Below, one piece after another: positions 21,590-32,775 of a DNA stretch of 64,000 bases. Source of the stretch: Astragalus membranaceus (lineage: Eukaryota; Streptophyta; Magnoliopsida; Fabales; Fabaceae); the NCBI GenBank assembly GCA_039519185.1, contig CM076854.1, positions 157,104,166 to 157,168,165 on the forward strand, given 5' to 3'. The position numbers and the translations under genes were made by a program. Each line of letters begins with the position of its first letter. Position 1 is the first letter of the stretch. The notes under the pieces are model-generated. The model saw only the letters and a list, made by a program, of their open reading frames with translations. It was not told where the DNA came from and made no database searches.

Positions 21590-23047
21590 TATTTTTTTTA
21601 AAAAAAAAATTATTTTATGTTTATAGTTTTTATTTAATTTTTGTGATTTTATTGCAGTGGTACACACTAGGGTCGGGGGCAGAATCCCACGCGATATCGG
21701 GGGAGTCGTCACGCAGGCAGAATACCATGGTTTCCAAGACTTTTCCATTAGTTATATCCGTAGAATCAGTAATTGTCGTGTCTTCTACATTGTGTTTGTT
21801 TCTGAAAAATCCTTTACATTTGTTACTTTTGTTCTTAAATTTAATACTTATTATTTTACAGAGTTTGATGTCTAAAGAATTCTATGATGCTTACCATCAT
21901 AAGTTACCTTGAAGACTTAATATAGAAACTAAACCTGTAACGCCTCATCCTGCCTCTATTTTTGTTGATGCTGATGGCACCCCATACATAGACACTGTCA
22001 CACTGACTCTGATAAAACCATGGATGTGTTTTTGGAGCAGAAAGTTTGTTTGGCACAGTAAGTCGTAGGATGGGTTAGTTGACCTTCACGAGGACGTATC
22101 AAAATACATATTCCAATGAGTACTGAATGTGTTCGTCCTAGATTGATGCATTGTTAGCCACCACCTCTTCAAGTTCAGGCCCCTCAAAATGATGTTGTTG
22201 GGGCAATTGCATCCAATCAGATTGTTGTTGATCTAGATGATTTAAGTTATGAATTGTTGTGATCGTTTTTCTTCTTGTCTACTTAGTATCAATTTCAATA
22301 AGTTAAGAATTGTTGAAAATAATAATGTTTTATTTTCATGTTAGAGATAACTGTTTCACGCATGTGTGTAAGTGTCAGATGCTCATACCCGTAATGGTTG
22401 CTCAACATATCTCGTACGCCATCGCCAGTCTTAATATTCATGGAGGACCAGTAAACACGGTCATCATCTCCACGATTGGGTTTGCGATAGATAATACTAC
22501 TTACCTCTCGGTGCCATGCACTTTGCTGTTGAACCTTACCCTTTACATTGTCTTTTAAATGCGAGAAGGTGATGTCGTGTTTGAGCCTACATAAAACAGG
22601 ATCTAGACACTCAAACTAGGCACAATTCTCTTTTCTGGTGATTTTTCCACGATGATGAACAACAGTCAGTGTGTTATCTCATGAGTACTCGGTTGAAAGG
22701 GTGTTTATTTTGGAGTGTTTGGAAAATGAAATAAGCAAGGATTTAATTAAGCAAAGAAGTGTTGATGTGAATAAAAACGAGTAAGTGTGTATTTATTGTG
22801 ATTCTCGTTGAGTGTGTGCCGTTGATCAATATTGTGGATAAGAAATCTAGACCGTTAAAATTTTATCTGTTAAGACACGCTTATCAATACGTACATTAAA
22901 GTACTTTGACTGAATGTCGACCGCTGATAAAAAATGACAGTAACATCGAGGTCGTCAAAAGTGTCGATGGGATCTTGGCCATTTATAAAATATATTATTA
23001 TTATAATTAGTTTTAATAATTAATTATTATTTTTTAAAAAAATTACC
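21590..23047 (-). pseudogene. Decayed Mutator-like (MULE) transposon remnant between hairpin arrays
   Basis: No long frame survives. The stretch 22430-22700 aligns by eye to 29260-29580, which encodes a MULE N-terminal-like segment on the minus strand; shared blocks include GTTTGCGATA and the CATGGA-(A/G)GAC stretch. Both are followed by CCGTTGATCAATATT (22831 and 29692) before palindromes begin. The rest, including 21650-22250, looks like broken coding DNA of unknown origin. Confidence 0.5.
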
Positions 23048-23236
23048 TTCAGGATTTATGTCTTGGACATAATTCCGGAACGATAAAAATATAAGGTAAT
23101 TTTTACGTTCGAGATTTATGTATTAAAACATAAATCTGGAATTAAAAAAACTTCTGGAATTATGTTTTAAGAGATAAATCTGGGAAGTTTTTCAGAAAAG
23201 CATTCCGAATTTATCTTTTAACACATAAATTCGGAA
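23048..23236. repeat. Array of four 33-36-bp palindromes (right array)
   Basis: Four hairpins with the same stem theme as 21422-21589. The last has arms TTCCGAATTTAT and ATAAATTCGGAA. Spacing is about 45-50 bases. Confidence 0.8.
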
Positions 23237-24135
23237 AATAAAAAAAAAAAAAATTTCTTGATTAAATTTTGATTAATTAATTGAGGATAAAATGGAAATA
23301 AACTAAAATGTGGGGTATATAGGCTAGGAGTGGGGTAGAAAAATCAAAATCCCAACCTTTTATAACCCATACAACAACCTCTCCATTGGGCTCATTGAAG
23401 GCATTTAGCATTAGGCAAAATAAAAAATAAAAAAAAGGTTACACCCGTCCTATTTTATTTCACCACCTCCCCTCTTTTTTCTGCGCAAAAAATGTAATAA
23501 TAAATTCGTTAAGCTAAGCATAACATAATTGTTTTATGTGCATATATTAAATTTTGAATGTTGCTTTTTTTTTTTGACAAAATTATTTAATTGTTGCTTA
23601 AACCCTCAAATTCATAATATCCACTTTATAGAAGATGATTTCTTTTTTAAAATAATAATTCTCTACTGTGATGACCTGATTACTCACATATACACCGGCA
23701 AAAGAATTACTCATAAAATGTTGTGTAACAAGGATTGCATATGATAGATAATCCCCTATTGAATTTAGCTAGTTTTATCCACAATCTTTTCATCAGTTTT
23801 TTTGATAGAATTTATTCTATTACATCACTTGTTTCGCAAAATCAATTATAACATATGTGTGTTCTAATTATATACTTACTGTACTTTTCCCTTATCAGAC
23901 CCTGTACAGTTATGCTTAGGGGATTGTGTACTAGCATATCCAATTGTGGCCCGTGAAGGGCTTTAGTAACTTGGATCCGTACGATCCAGCACACCCAGCC
24001 CAGTCAATAATGGCTAACTTGCCCAAGACATGGGTGTGAGTAGGCCCAAAGGACGAACTTAACCTAGCTCGTGTATTGACATAGCCAAGTCACTCGTTAA
24101 TGGGCCCAACAGCCTATATCCACAAGTCGCCCGTT
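23237..24135. other. AT-rich intergenic DNA
   Basis: No gene seen. 23940-24135 carries several GGGCCAA / CCCAGCCCA words of repeat character but no bounded element. Confidence 0.4.
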
Positions 24136-24411
24136 AAAGGGCCAAGTAGCCTTTAGGTAGGATTTAGGATGTTAGTTTAGCTTTGGTTAGTTTCCCCCTT
24201 TTTGCGGCTTGGTGTGCTGCGTATTGTGGTGAAGTGGTGTTGTTTTTGCCCCTTTTTGGTCTTGTATCTCAATTGGTGTGTGTATTTTTTATGTAGCTTT
24301 GTGCAAGTGATAAGGAGTCTCTCTATAACCCTTCATAGAAGGTGGGTAGGGTGTTACTCTATGATTGTTTAATGAAATATATTACTTACTGAAAAAAGGG
24401 CCAAGTAGCCT
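24136..24411 (+). mobile_element. 5'-truncated LINE/retroposon tail with 17-bp target duplication
   Basis: AAAGGGCCAAGTAGCCT occurs at 24136-24152 and 24395-24411. The 242 bp between them end in a short A-tract (TTACTTACTGAAA). Long duplications plus a 3' A-tail are the marks of target-primed reverse transcription. The body is untranslated, GT/TTG-rich DNA like a plant L1 3' end. Confidence 0.75.
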
Positions 24412-24554
24412 GAATTCATCTTACCCAACACATCCAGCCCAATTAGTAAGGCCGAACCTGCCCATGACGAAGACCACCAAACTCGTTCTCCTAGGATAAA
24501 GCTTAATATAGGCGACCTTAATTGCAAGGCGGAAATCACTCAGTCATTGATGCC

Positions 24555-24890
24555 CACTACAAGAATCTCGTGCATTTTGGACAGATAAGTCCGTCGCTAA
24601 TGCAGGGAAATTCGTCGGTTAACCACGACACCGACCGAATTTTCGACGGCCAAAAGTCCGTCGTTAAAAGCCTCGTCGGAAATTAGTACCGATGAAAATT
24701 ACGTCGGCAGCTAATCTGTTGTTAATCCATCGCTAAATTCCGCTGAAAATGCCATCGGTAATTCCATAATTACCTAAGGAAGTTCCATCGCTAATTTCGT
24801 CGCTAGTGCAAACTTTACCAACAGAAAATTCGTCGGTAAATCTGTCGGTAATCATGGTAGTCTGATTTTGGAAAAAACTAATCGGACCAC
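24555..24890 (+). repeat. One-sided CACTA transposon end
   Basis: Starts CACTACAAGAA and carries dense subterminal words (CCGTCGCTAAT, TTCGTCGGTAA, CCATCGCTAA). The words resemble those of the complete element at 50306-51347. No matching right end was found. Confidence 0.6.
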
Positions 24891-24903
24891 TTTCTATAAT
24901 AGG

Positions 24904-25073
24904 GGAAGGATTGTCTACCTTGAGCATTTGGTACCTTGGTACCTTTCTCTCTATCTCTCTCAACTCATCATTCTCTCTCATCATGTGTTATTATTTTAAT
25001 CACCATTCTCTCTCATAAAATACACTAAAGTTAGCAAAATTACCAAATGCTCAAAGTAGACAATCTATTTCCG
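24904..25073. repeat. MITE-like inverted repeat, 170 bp
   Basis: The left arm GGATTGTCTACCTTGAGCAT and right arm ATGCTCAAAGTAGACAATCT are inverted copies over about 26 bases. The centre is CTCTCT-rich. No clear target duplication. Confidence 0.65.
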
Positions 25074-25092
25074 TTTAAATATTGGCCTATAA

Positions 25093-26091
25093 GTGCCTGT
25101 TTGGTTGCACGGTGGAACCTTCAAAACGTAGGTTCACCTTCAAAAAAGCGCTCCCATCTTGTTTAGCTTTCACGGTAACATTGAAGCAACAATTACTAGC
25201 TTCTACGTCCAGCTAGAATCGATTCTATTTTGCTAATAGGTGATTTCATATCATTTTTCCAGTTTTTCCCCTTTAGGTGTTGCAGGCTTGCGGCGATGAC
25301 TTCCATGGCTTCGTTGTGCTGCAGTAGGTTTTTTTGTGGTCAAATATGCAATATTTCGTTGATAACGGGCAAAGGTCGCGAAAACATTGCACAGAGTGTA
25401 AGCCAAATCAAGCTTATAAAGGAAGTTCTCACAGGTTCTCTAACGGACAAGCCACATCAGGTATAAGCTGAAACTCGAAAGATTACATTTAAGCATATGA
25501 GCAGCACCTGATACAAACTAAATTCTACCGAACTAATATAATAAAACGCATAATTAAACACTAATGCAAAATATTACAATCATGAAGCACCGAATACAAA
25601 GGAAGCCGTCTATATCTGCACTGGAAGACAGTGAACCCGAAGCTACAATCTGAATTGAATCCATAAACCAGCCACCACCAAAGAGCAAAACAGGTGCACC
25701 ACAGAGAGATCAAGAGACCCACAAAGTTACTGTGGGAGGAAAGAGGGAAAGTCCAGACTTTCCCCGTATTTGAAGGCAAATTGGCCCCGAGGTCACCAGA
25801 TCTGAATGTGAAAGTCACGAAGAATAAGGTGGGAGTAGGTTGTAGAAAACTTGGAACCATAGAACTAGTAAACTGAATAGCTAGTGAATGGACGCCTTTC
25901 ATTTGTAGCCTTTGGTCTGGCCCATATGTTTTTTGGGTACAGATTAAAATGTAAAACAAAACCATAACATTTTGAAAAAAAAAAACGTAAAATAAAACCT
26001 TAGCATTTTGAAAAAAAACTTATAACATATAAATCAAAAGGCTGGTAACTTAAATATAAAAAAAATTATATAAAATATGTTAATGAGAATA

Positions 26092-26144
<53 letters not shown>

Positions 26145-26537
26145 CCGTTTTACTAAAATGGGTTAATTTAGTATTTTTTACCCTTGAAACAAATCTTCAA
26201 CTTGTTTTTGTTGGAATTTTTTTTTCTCTAAGAATTAACACTAGATTGATTTGCAAACTTATTTTATATGCTTATTTAATATTTTTGTTGTTTATTTTAT
26301 CAAATTTTAAATTTCTAATTTAATTTTAAGTTGATATAAACTATTTTGGTAATTTCACATCCAAAAGCATTTTTGGTCTAATCTATCCAAACAAAAATGA
26401 TTAGTGAAAATCACTTTTTGGTTAATGTATCCCAACAATAATCACGTTACATTCAACTTACTTTTAACTAAACTCAATTCTGCAAATTCAATTCTACCAA
26501 ACTCAATTCTCATCGCCACAAAACCAAACAGACACCG
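25093..26537. mobile_element. TIR element, PIF/Harbinger-like, possibly carrying gene fragments
   Basis: The ends GTGCCTGTTTGGTT and AACCAAACAGACAC are inverted, and TAA lies directly outside both (25090-25092, 26538-26540), the usual PIF/Harbinger target. Inside, 25250-25462 has exon-like GC content and ends at a splice-like CAG/GTATAAG. 25561-25965 has a minus-strand frame with hydrophobic segments. Neither matches a family I know. A long AT microsatellite lies at 26099-26140. Confidence 0.45.
26099..26140. repeat. (AT)n microsatellite
   Basis: Uninterrupted AT dinucleotides, about 21 units. Confidence 0.95.
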
Positions 26538-26584
26538 TAAAATACAAAAACAGATACTAGGTGAATGTTTATTGTGTGTACTGT

Positions 26585-27041
26585 CAGGGACGGAGCTTGG
26601 TAGGAGCCCAAGGGGGCTGTGGTACCCTTCAGAAAAAAATGAAATTTTTTTACTAGACTACTGCCCACGGGACTCCGTCTTTAAAATGCACACAATATGT
26701 TTGGCAAATGCAAAATAAAAGTGATTTAAAATTGATTCCGACCCCACTATCCACGTGCTGGAGACAAAATAGTGAAGCATCACTTTCATTCAATTTAAGT
26801 GATAAAAACCAAAGCACCACTGTCGCCAATTTAATTGTTTTAAAATATAAATTGAGTTGAAATTGTTTGATAAATTGATTTTGATGGGAGATGAATTTCT
26901 TGCTGATATTATGATGATTTATATTGAAAAAGAAATAGCTGGTAGCTTTAATAAAAATAATCTTTTGAGCTGAATTTCAATTATAATGTTTTAGTTGGTA
27001 GTTACGGCTCCCCTCAATATTTTGGGCAAGCTCCGTCACTG
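26585..27041. repeat. hAT-type MITE, 457 bp
   Basis: The inverted ends CAGGGACGGAGCTTG and CAAGCTCCGTCACTG are flanked by the perfect 8-bp duplication TGTACTGT (26577-26584, 27042-27049). Noncoding inside. Confidence 0.9.
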
Positions 27042-27049
27042 TGTACTGT

Positions 27050-28410
27050 GACCTTAATTGTAGTTGGCGCGCGTGACACAAAATAATATCTACTGGATTA
27101 AATTTTTTTTAATAATCATAGACGAATAATATGGTGTTGTGGCACTGGCAACCAGCAAAGTCGCTTTGTGTCTTGTTTAAGTTTAAGCAACATTATCAGA
27201 TAATGATTGGTATATATTCTAAGATACAAGAAGGTGGAGAGTTAGTGTAGTAGCTAGGCACACCATTCTTGCTTTGATTGTTTATAATAAAAAACCAGAT
27301 GCAGTCCTGAATTGAAGGAGATGCTTTACTTTGAGTACTAACGGTAGCAAAACCTAAACCATGATATTGGAGTTGGCCATTACGTGCTCGCTCACTTAAC
27401 TCCTCCATAAGAAATCCTTACGCTAAGAATCTCTCTTCACCCCTTACCTTGGCATACTCTATACCTTACAATATTACAATGTCACGAAATCCCTACGCCA
27501 CAGCCGCAACAAACCTCCATCTGTATATATACTCTATATACCTTATTCTTTACTTTTCTTCATTATTAATTTCTTAAGGAAAATCATTCTTCTCGAATAT
27601 CATGTTACTTTGCCATCTCTTTCATGACTCTTTCATGACTTCAATTTGCACAACTAATTCAAGTCACGCGTAAATATATATTATTCAGCTACAACGATTT
27701 AAGTTTTAAGCAACAATATTGCTACTATTTGTTTTTTAAATTTCGTCTGTCCGCAACTGCACAAACTAATATATCGAGTCGAGTAGGATCACAATAAGCG
27801 ACAAAACTCTTTCTCAAGAAGTGACAACACAAAGGATCCTTTCAAAAAAAGTGACAACAATATATATTATAAATTTCACACATAAAGGATCAATTCGAAA
27901 TATATGATACATAACGGTTCAAATTAAAACCTAAAATAAATAAAATGGAAATATAACTTAGTTTAATATTAATCAATATACTTTACCTGGAAAATAACAT
28001 TTTCCCACTCCAGTAACCTTGCTTATAAAAAAAAAATCAATATAGTTTAGCGAATATAAAGTATTTGACAGTATTTTCTATATATTTTTTGACAGAGAAT
28101 TTCCTATATTATGTACAGGAGTATCCCGTGTCCCTCGACCCCTATGGTAGTTTTAAGAAGTAGTTGGACAACAACCGCACATGAACTGCCCGCCTTGTTA
28201 GCATTCCATGCCATATACAATTAATCAATAATTAATGTCATATATAGCAGCTAGCTAGCTAGAAATATAATTTAATGGAAGATAATCTGGCATCACAATT
28301 AATTCAACCCAAACATTCTAGCTCTAGCTACACACTTGTATATGAGTGGTTATTATTATCTATTAATTAAAAGTCAGGTTGAAATTAGTTAAATTAAATT
28401 GTACTCATGA
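27050..28410. other. Intergenic DNA, no gene seen
   Basis: AT-rich with short unsupported frames. A TATA-like run lies at 27523-27545. Nothing can be assigned. Confidence 0.4.
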
Positions 28411-28725
28411 TTTTAAAACCAGACCAGAGATCCAACCGGCGAGACTTCCGGGTCATGGTTTAATCGGTTCAATCATGGTTGAACCGGATGATTAATAACT
28501 AAATAAAAAATAAAAAAATATTAACTTTTGGAAAAAAAGTAAATAAAAGAATACATTTCGGGCGGTTCAACACGAGTGAAATGATGGTTCAAAGCGGTTC
28601 AACCGTAGTCCGGTTCGATTCGGTTTTGGTCGGTTCAACCATTCTGCGGTCCAAATGGGATTGAACCAACCGCTGGGTTGGCCGGTTCCCGGTTGAACCG
28701 TTCAGTTTGGTCCGGTTCTAAACAC
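28411..28725. repeat. GGTTCAACC-rich MITE
   Basis: The ends TTTTAAAACCAGACCAG and CTGGTCCGGTTCTAAACAC-like sequence are inverted (the latter eroded), with many GGTTCAACCG/CGGTTGAACC words. A better kept, oppositely oriented copy lies at 32416-32775. Confidence 0.6.
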
Positions 28726-29083
28726 ACCGATTGTACTCGCTGCTTGTAGTAACTAAGGGAAGGTAGAAATTAAACACAGAAAAACAAGAAAAGCTAATAT
28801 AGAAATGAAATTTCCCATGGAAAGCGGGAGAGACATTTCTTTTGGCTCTCAAATAGGTTAAGGAGCTGGCGAGGTTATCTAGATGTGATTTTTGAGTTAG
28901 ATGTTAAGATTGTTGATAATGTTTTTCATGTGTCTAATATTCCTAACATAGAGTTTGGTTGCTAATTCGGGGTCGTAAAGATTGTTATTTTTAGTCACAA
29001 CTCTTATATATGTTGAGTTTTTTAGAAGAAATGTTAAGAAGATTGTTTATACTCTTTAAGAGATGGCCTTGTCAAGGGTGGCC
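28726..29083. other. Intergenic DNA
   Basis: No feature recognised between the MITE and the Mutator-like remnant. Confidence 0.4.
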
Positions 29084-29630
29084 TTATTCACAACTAATCA
29101 TCAGACTTATTTTGATATTAATTAGTACGTGCATTTTTCCAATTATCGTTAGTAAAATCAATGAACTTTTTGGTGTACAAAAATGAGAGAAGGGAGGGGG
29201 GGAATGTTGTAAATTGTGTGTGGATCCATTCCAGGCTTGCAAACCAATCCCCTGAAGTGTGTCATGGATGTTTAACATGTTCACCACATCTTCGTCAGTC
29301 TTGATTGTCATGGACGAGAAGGAAACGCGGCCATCGTCTCCAAGATAGGGTTTGCGATAAGTGATACTAGTGACGTCACGGTCGTCACCAGTCACTTGAA
29401 CTTTGGACCACACATGATCCTTCAAACCCCATGCCGCGGTGGATTCTGCATAACACCGGCTGAGGACTCCAGAAGTAGACACCATCTTCTCTCATCGTGA
29501 TTTGTCCCCGATGATGTATACCGCAAAGCCTATTGTCATCTGAGCGTTGAGTGAGACATATCTCCATTTTGGATGAGTGAAATAAGCAAGTGAGAGTGAA
29601 ATTTTTGAGTGAAAAGAATGAGGTTGGCAA
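29084..29630 (-). pseudogene. Mutator-like transposase N-terminal fragment
   Basis: Two overlapping minus-strand frames are broken relative to each other. The clearer one reads ...DVTSITYRKPYLGDDGRVSF, then FSSMTIKTDEDVVNMLNIHD. This resembles the PB1-like N-terminal region of plant MULE and plant-mobile-domain proteins, which contains alternating Tyr/Arg-Pro and DEDVxxM motifs. There is no DDE catalytic region. The frame stops at 29084 in low-complexity sequence. The call rests on motif resemblance only. Confidence 0.5.
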
Positions 29631-29737
29631 TGGGTATTTTTAAAGTTAGTCAATGATTATCAACCATTGATATTATCGGTGCAATCTACACCGTTGATCA
29701 ATATTGGCAGTCAAGTCCTACCCGTCGAATTTAGTAC

Positions 29738-30357
29738 AAAGCGGATTTACCTATCAGGGAGGTATATCCGATTTGCATTTTAACAAAGCGGACATACCCC
29801 CACTGATAGGTATATCCGCTTTGTTAATTGCAAAGCGGATTTACCTATCAGGGAGGTAAATCCGATTTGCATTTTAACAAAGCGGACATACCCCCACTTT
29901 ATTTGGCTAAAGTGCTCCCGGGGTCCCTTATCTTTATTTAAAGTAACGAATTAGTCCTTTATGTTTTTTTTGTCCCAAATAAGTCCTTTATCTTTCAAAT
30001 TTTTGACACATAAATCCTTTTCCGTTAACAGTGCTGATTTATGTGTCAAAAAAAAGGATTTATGTGTTAAAAATTTGAAACATAAAGGACTGATTTGGGA
30101 CAGAAAAGGATTTATGTGTCAAAAATTTAAAACATAAAGGACTGATTTGGGACAAAAAAAAGATAAAGGACCAAATCGTTACTTTAAATAAAGATAAGGG
30201 ACCCCGAGAGCACTTTAGCCTTTATATTTTAACAAATCGGATCTACCTCACTAAAGGTAGATCCGATTTCCCCTCACTAATTCTAATTGGATATACGTAA
30301 ATCCGCATTTTATTTTTTGTGAATCGGATCTACCTACATTATATGTAGATCCGATTT
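29738..30357. repeat. Array of 36-39-bp palindromes split by a MITE
   Basis: Four hairpins lie before the MITE insertion (29738-29904) and two clear ones plus a weaker one after it (30233-30357). Typical arms are AAAGCGGATTTACC / GGTAAATCCGATTT and AAATCGGATCTACC / GGTAGATCCGATTT. The architecture matches the arrays at 21422 and 23048, and the core CGGATTTA is shared, but the flanks of the stem differ. Confidence 0.8.
29905..30220. repeat. Long-inverted-repeat MITE, 316 bp
   Basis: Starts GGCTAAAGTGCTCCCGGGGT and ends GAGAGCACTTTAGCC. The arms pair over about 44 bases, with further internal symmetry (AAGGACTGATTTGGGAC words). It interrupts the fourth palindrome of the array. Flanks CTTTATTT and TTTATATT are similar but not an exact duplication. 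Confidence 0.85.
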
Positions 30358-30585
30358 AAGTCAAATTAACCCGAGGTATTTTCGTCTTAAAATTTCTTGT
30401 GGGGGTATATGGTGATATGATGGGGGTAAAAAAATCCCCCTCTAGAAAGGAATCATGTACAAAAAATAAAAGGGTAATGGGTTTGCTTCAAAGCCAACCG
30501 AATCTCACTGGTTTCCTCACCTCCTCATACTTAACATTGCATCTTTCTCCTTCTCCCTACACTACACACAAACAACTCCTACTCC

Positions 30586-30597
30586 TATATATAAATA
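30586..30597 (+). promoter_or_regulatory. TATA box of the ZAT5-like gene
   Basis: TATATATAAATA lies 146-157 bases before the ATG, leaving a 5'UTR of about 110-120 bases. A pyrimidine-rich stretch precedes it. Confidence 0.6.
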
Positions 30598-30742
30598 ATA
30601 ACTTCCAAATTTGGAAACGCAAACTCTGGTATAACCAAAACAAACACGTTACTATATCCATTCACATTAACTCTCATTCCTTCTCTTTAATATCAACTGC
30701 ACTTCTGTATTGACCTTATAGATCTATCATAAACAAAACAAC

Positions 30743-31510
30743 ATGCAAGAGGAGAAAGATCATCAAGAATATGTGGGTTGCAAGGATGATATTATTCAAA
30801 ATCACATGATGCAAATCATGATCAAAGGCAAACGCACAAAACGTCAAAGGCAACCATCACCTCTTAGGCTAACCATGTCAACATCATCATTACCTCCTTC
30901 AAGTGTTGAAAAAAACACCACTGATAATTCAGGAACCACTTCATCAATAGATAATATCAGAAACAAAGAAGAAGAGGAATACCTGGCCAATTGTTTGATT
31001 CTTTTAGCTCAAGGTCATCATGTAATTGCACCTAGCAATAACAACAAGAACAAAGAAGGGTTTTACTTTTACCAATGTAAAACTTGTAACCGATGTTTTC
31101 CTTCATTTCAAGCACTTGGTGGCCATAGAGCTGGCCACAATAAACCTAAGATTGTGAATGATCGTGATTCTCTTACGTTACAATTATCAAATAGGGATAT
31201 GTATAGAAGCAGTCCTATGACTTCTACTACTATTACTAAATCTAAAGTTCATGAGTGTTCTATATGTGGGGCTGAGTTTTCATCTGGACAAGCCTTAGGG
31301 GGACATATGAGGAGGCATAGAACTTCTGCAACAATATATAATGGGAGTCATGAAACTCATGAAGTTAAGATACCAAGAAATGTTTTGAAGTTGGACTTGA
31401 ATCTTCCTGCACCTGATGAAGATGATGATAGAGAATCCAAGTTTCTATTTCAGTCCAAAGAAAAAGTTTTTGTCTTCTCTGCAAATTCTCTTGTGGATTG
31501 CCATTACTAA
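30743..31510 (+). CDS. ZAT5-like: C2H2 zinc-finger transcriptional repressor, ZAT5-like (C1-2i subclass)
   Basis: 255 codons, no intron, as is normal for this subclass. In order: a basic box KGKRTKRQR (28-36), likely a nuclear signal; an acidic/Leu box EEEEYLANCLILL (76-88); finger 1 with C112, C115, H128, H132; finger 2 with C172, C175, H188, H192; and an EAR repression motif LDLNLP (217-222). Both fingers carry the plant-specific QALGGH helix, which binds DNA. The family acts in the nucleus as repressors in stress and wound responses, through TOPLESS-type corepressors binding the EAR motif. The KGKRTKRQR box points to the ZAT5 branch; the ortholog call is from memory. The first ATG after the TATA is used. 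All Zn ligands are intact. Transposon hairpins end about 390 bases upstream. Confidence 0.93.
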   Translation: MQEEKDHQEYVGCKDDIIQNHMMQIMIKGKRTKRQRQPSPLRLTMSTSSLPPSSVEKNTTDNSGTTSSIDNIRNKEEEEYLANCLILLAQGHHVIAPSNNNKNKEGFYFYQCKTCNRCFPSFQALGGHRAGHNKPKIVNDRDSLTLQLSNRDMYRSSPMTSTTITKSKVHECSICGAEFSSGQALGGHMRRHRTSATIYNGSHETHEVKIPRNVLKLDLNLPAPDEDDDRESKFLFQSKEKVFVFSANSLVDCHY

Positions 31511-31667
31511 ACTTCAAGTCTGTCTAATTTAGCCTCACCTTCAGGGTTTACCTTCTTTATTGTTATTATTATTTTTTAACTTAGCCTTGTATACTATTGT
31601 TCATTGTTGATTCTTTCCATTCATTCTATAGCACACAATTGAATTTGAATTCAGTCACTTGGTACCA

Positions 31668-32310
31668 GAGCTGTCAATTTGAGCCCGGCCCACTGGCCCG
31701 GCCCAGTGACCCGATTTTTTGTTGGGACTGGGCTCTAAAATTAGTGGCCCAAAATCTACGGTATCTTTTTTGGCCCGCCCCGATTGGCCCGATGATATTA
31801 TTGGGCCGGGCCGGGCCGAGCGATGGGCTTCGGGCCGGCCCATTACTTTTTTGTTTTAATTTTTTAATTTTAAAATATGGTCCAACAAAAAAATGGAGCA
31901 ATTTTTTAAGTAAAAAAATAATAAAAAAGTAAAGAAATTTTGTGTAAATCTCTAATATTCCTCCGTTTGTGTAAATCTCTAATACAAAAGTAAAAAAAAT
32001 GGAGCAATTTTTTTAAGAAAATAGAGCAATTTTGTGTAAATCTCTAATATTTCTCCGTTTGTACCTGTCATGTCCAATGAAATAAAGGAAAAAAGTTAAT
32101 TAAAGTTAGCAAACACCAAAGTAGAGAGAAATTGTAAACTACACCGTGGAAGTCATATATTGTATCAGCTCCGTATCTTAACGAGACATTAAAACTATTT
32201 TTTTATAGTCAAAATTCTAAAAATTCAATGATTTGTGGCCCGTTGGCCCATGGGCTGGTGTTGGTCGGGCTCGGGCCGTAAATTTTGCAGCCCATCAGAA
32301 TTTGGTGGAA
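31668..32310. repeat. GGGCC/GGCCC-rich nonautonomous repeat
   Basis: Begins AGAGCTGTCAATTTGAGCCC followed by many GGCCCG words to 31850. An AT-rich middle has a duplicated piece (TTTGTGTAAATCTCTAATAT). It ends near 32310 with GGCCCATGGGCT and TCGGGCCG. The left end matches the 37-bp relic at 4188. The right boundary is uncertain. Confidence 0.45.
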
Positions 32311-32415
32311 TCTTTTTTTCTCCGTACTCTAGGTTTTTGTAGTTGGATTGATTGAGGCCTTTCCAAGTCCCTTTTTAGGGTACATTTGTTTTAAATTGTG
32401 AGAGAGTTCATTCCA

Positions 32416-32775
32416 AGGTTTTAAAAACCGGACCGGCCGGTTCAACTGGTTGAACCGGGAACCGGACCCCTGGCCGGTTGGTTCAACCCCATTTGAACCG
32501 CAGCCAAAAGAACCGCCCAGAACCGGATTGAACCGCCAAGAACCGCTTTGAACAGGGAAAGAACCGGGAACCGAACCGGGTTGAACCGGTTTGAACCGCC
32601 CGAAATGCAATTTTTTATTTTTAAATTTACTTTTTTCTCCAAAATTTAATATTTTTTATTTTTTATTTAATAAATTACTTATCCGGTTCAACCATGGTTG
32701 AACCGGTTGAACCGATTGAACCATGAACCGGAGGTCTCGCCGGTTCGATCTCCGGTCCGGTTTTAAAAACATTGG
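32416..32775. repeat. GGTTCAACC-rich MITE, second copy
   Basis: Ends AAGGTTTTAAAAACCGGACC and GGTCCGGTTTTAAAAAC are inverted over about 18 bases. The interior is dense in AACCGG and GGTTGAACC words. It is inverted relative to 28411-28725. Confidence 0.75.

Noticed and set aside
31597..31932. A 111-codon frame and its antisense partners after the ZAT5-like gene
   Set aside because: They are frames through the GGGCC-rich repeat.
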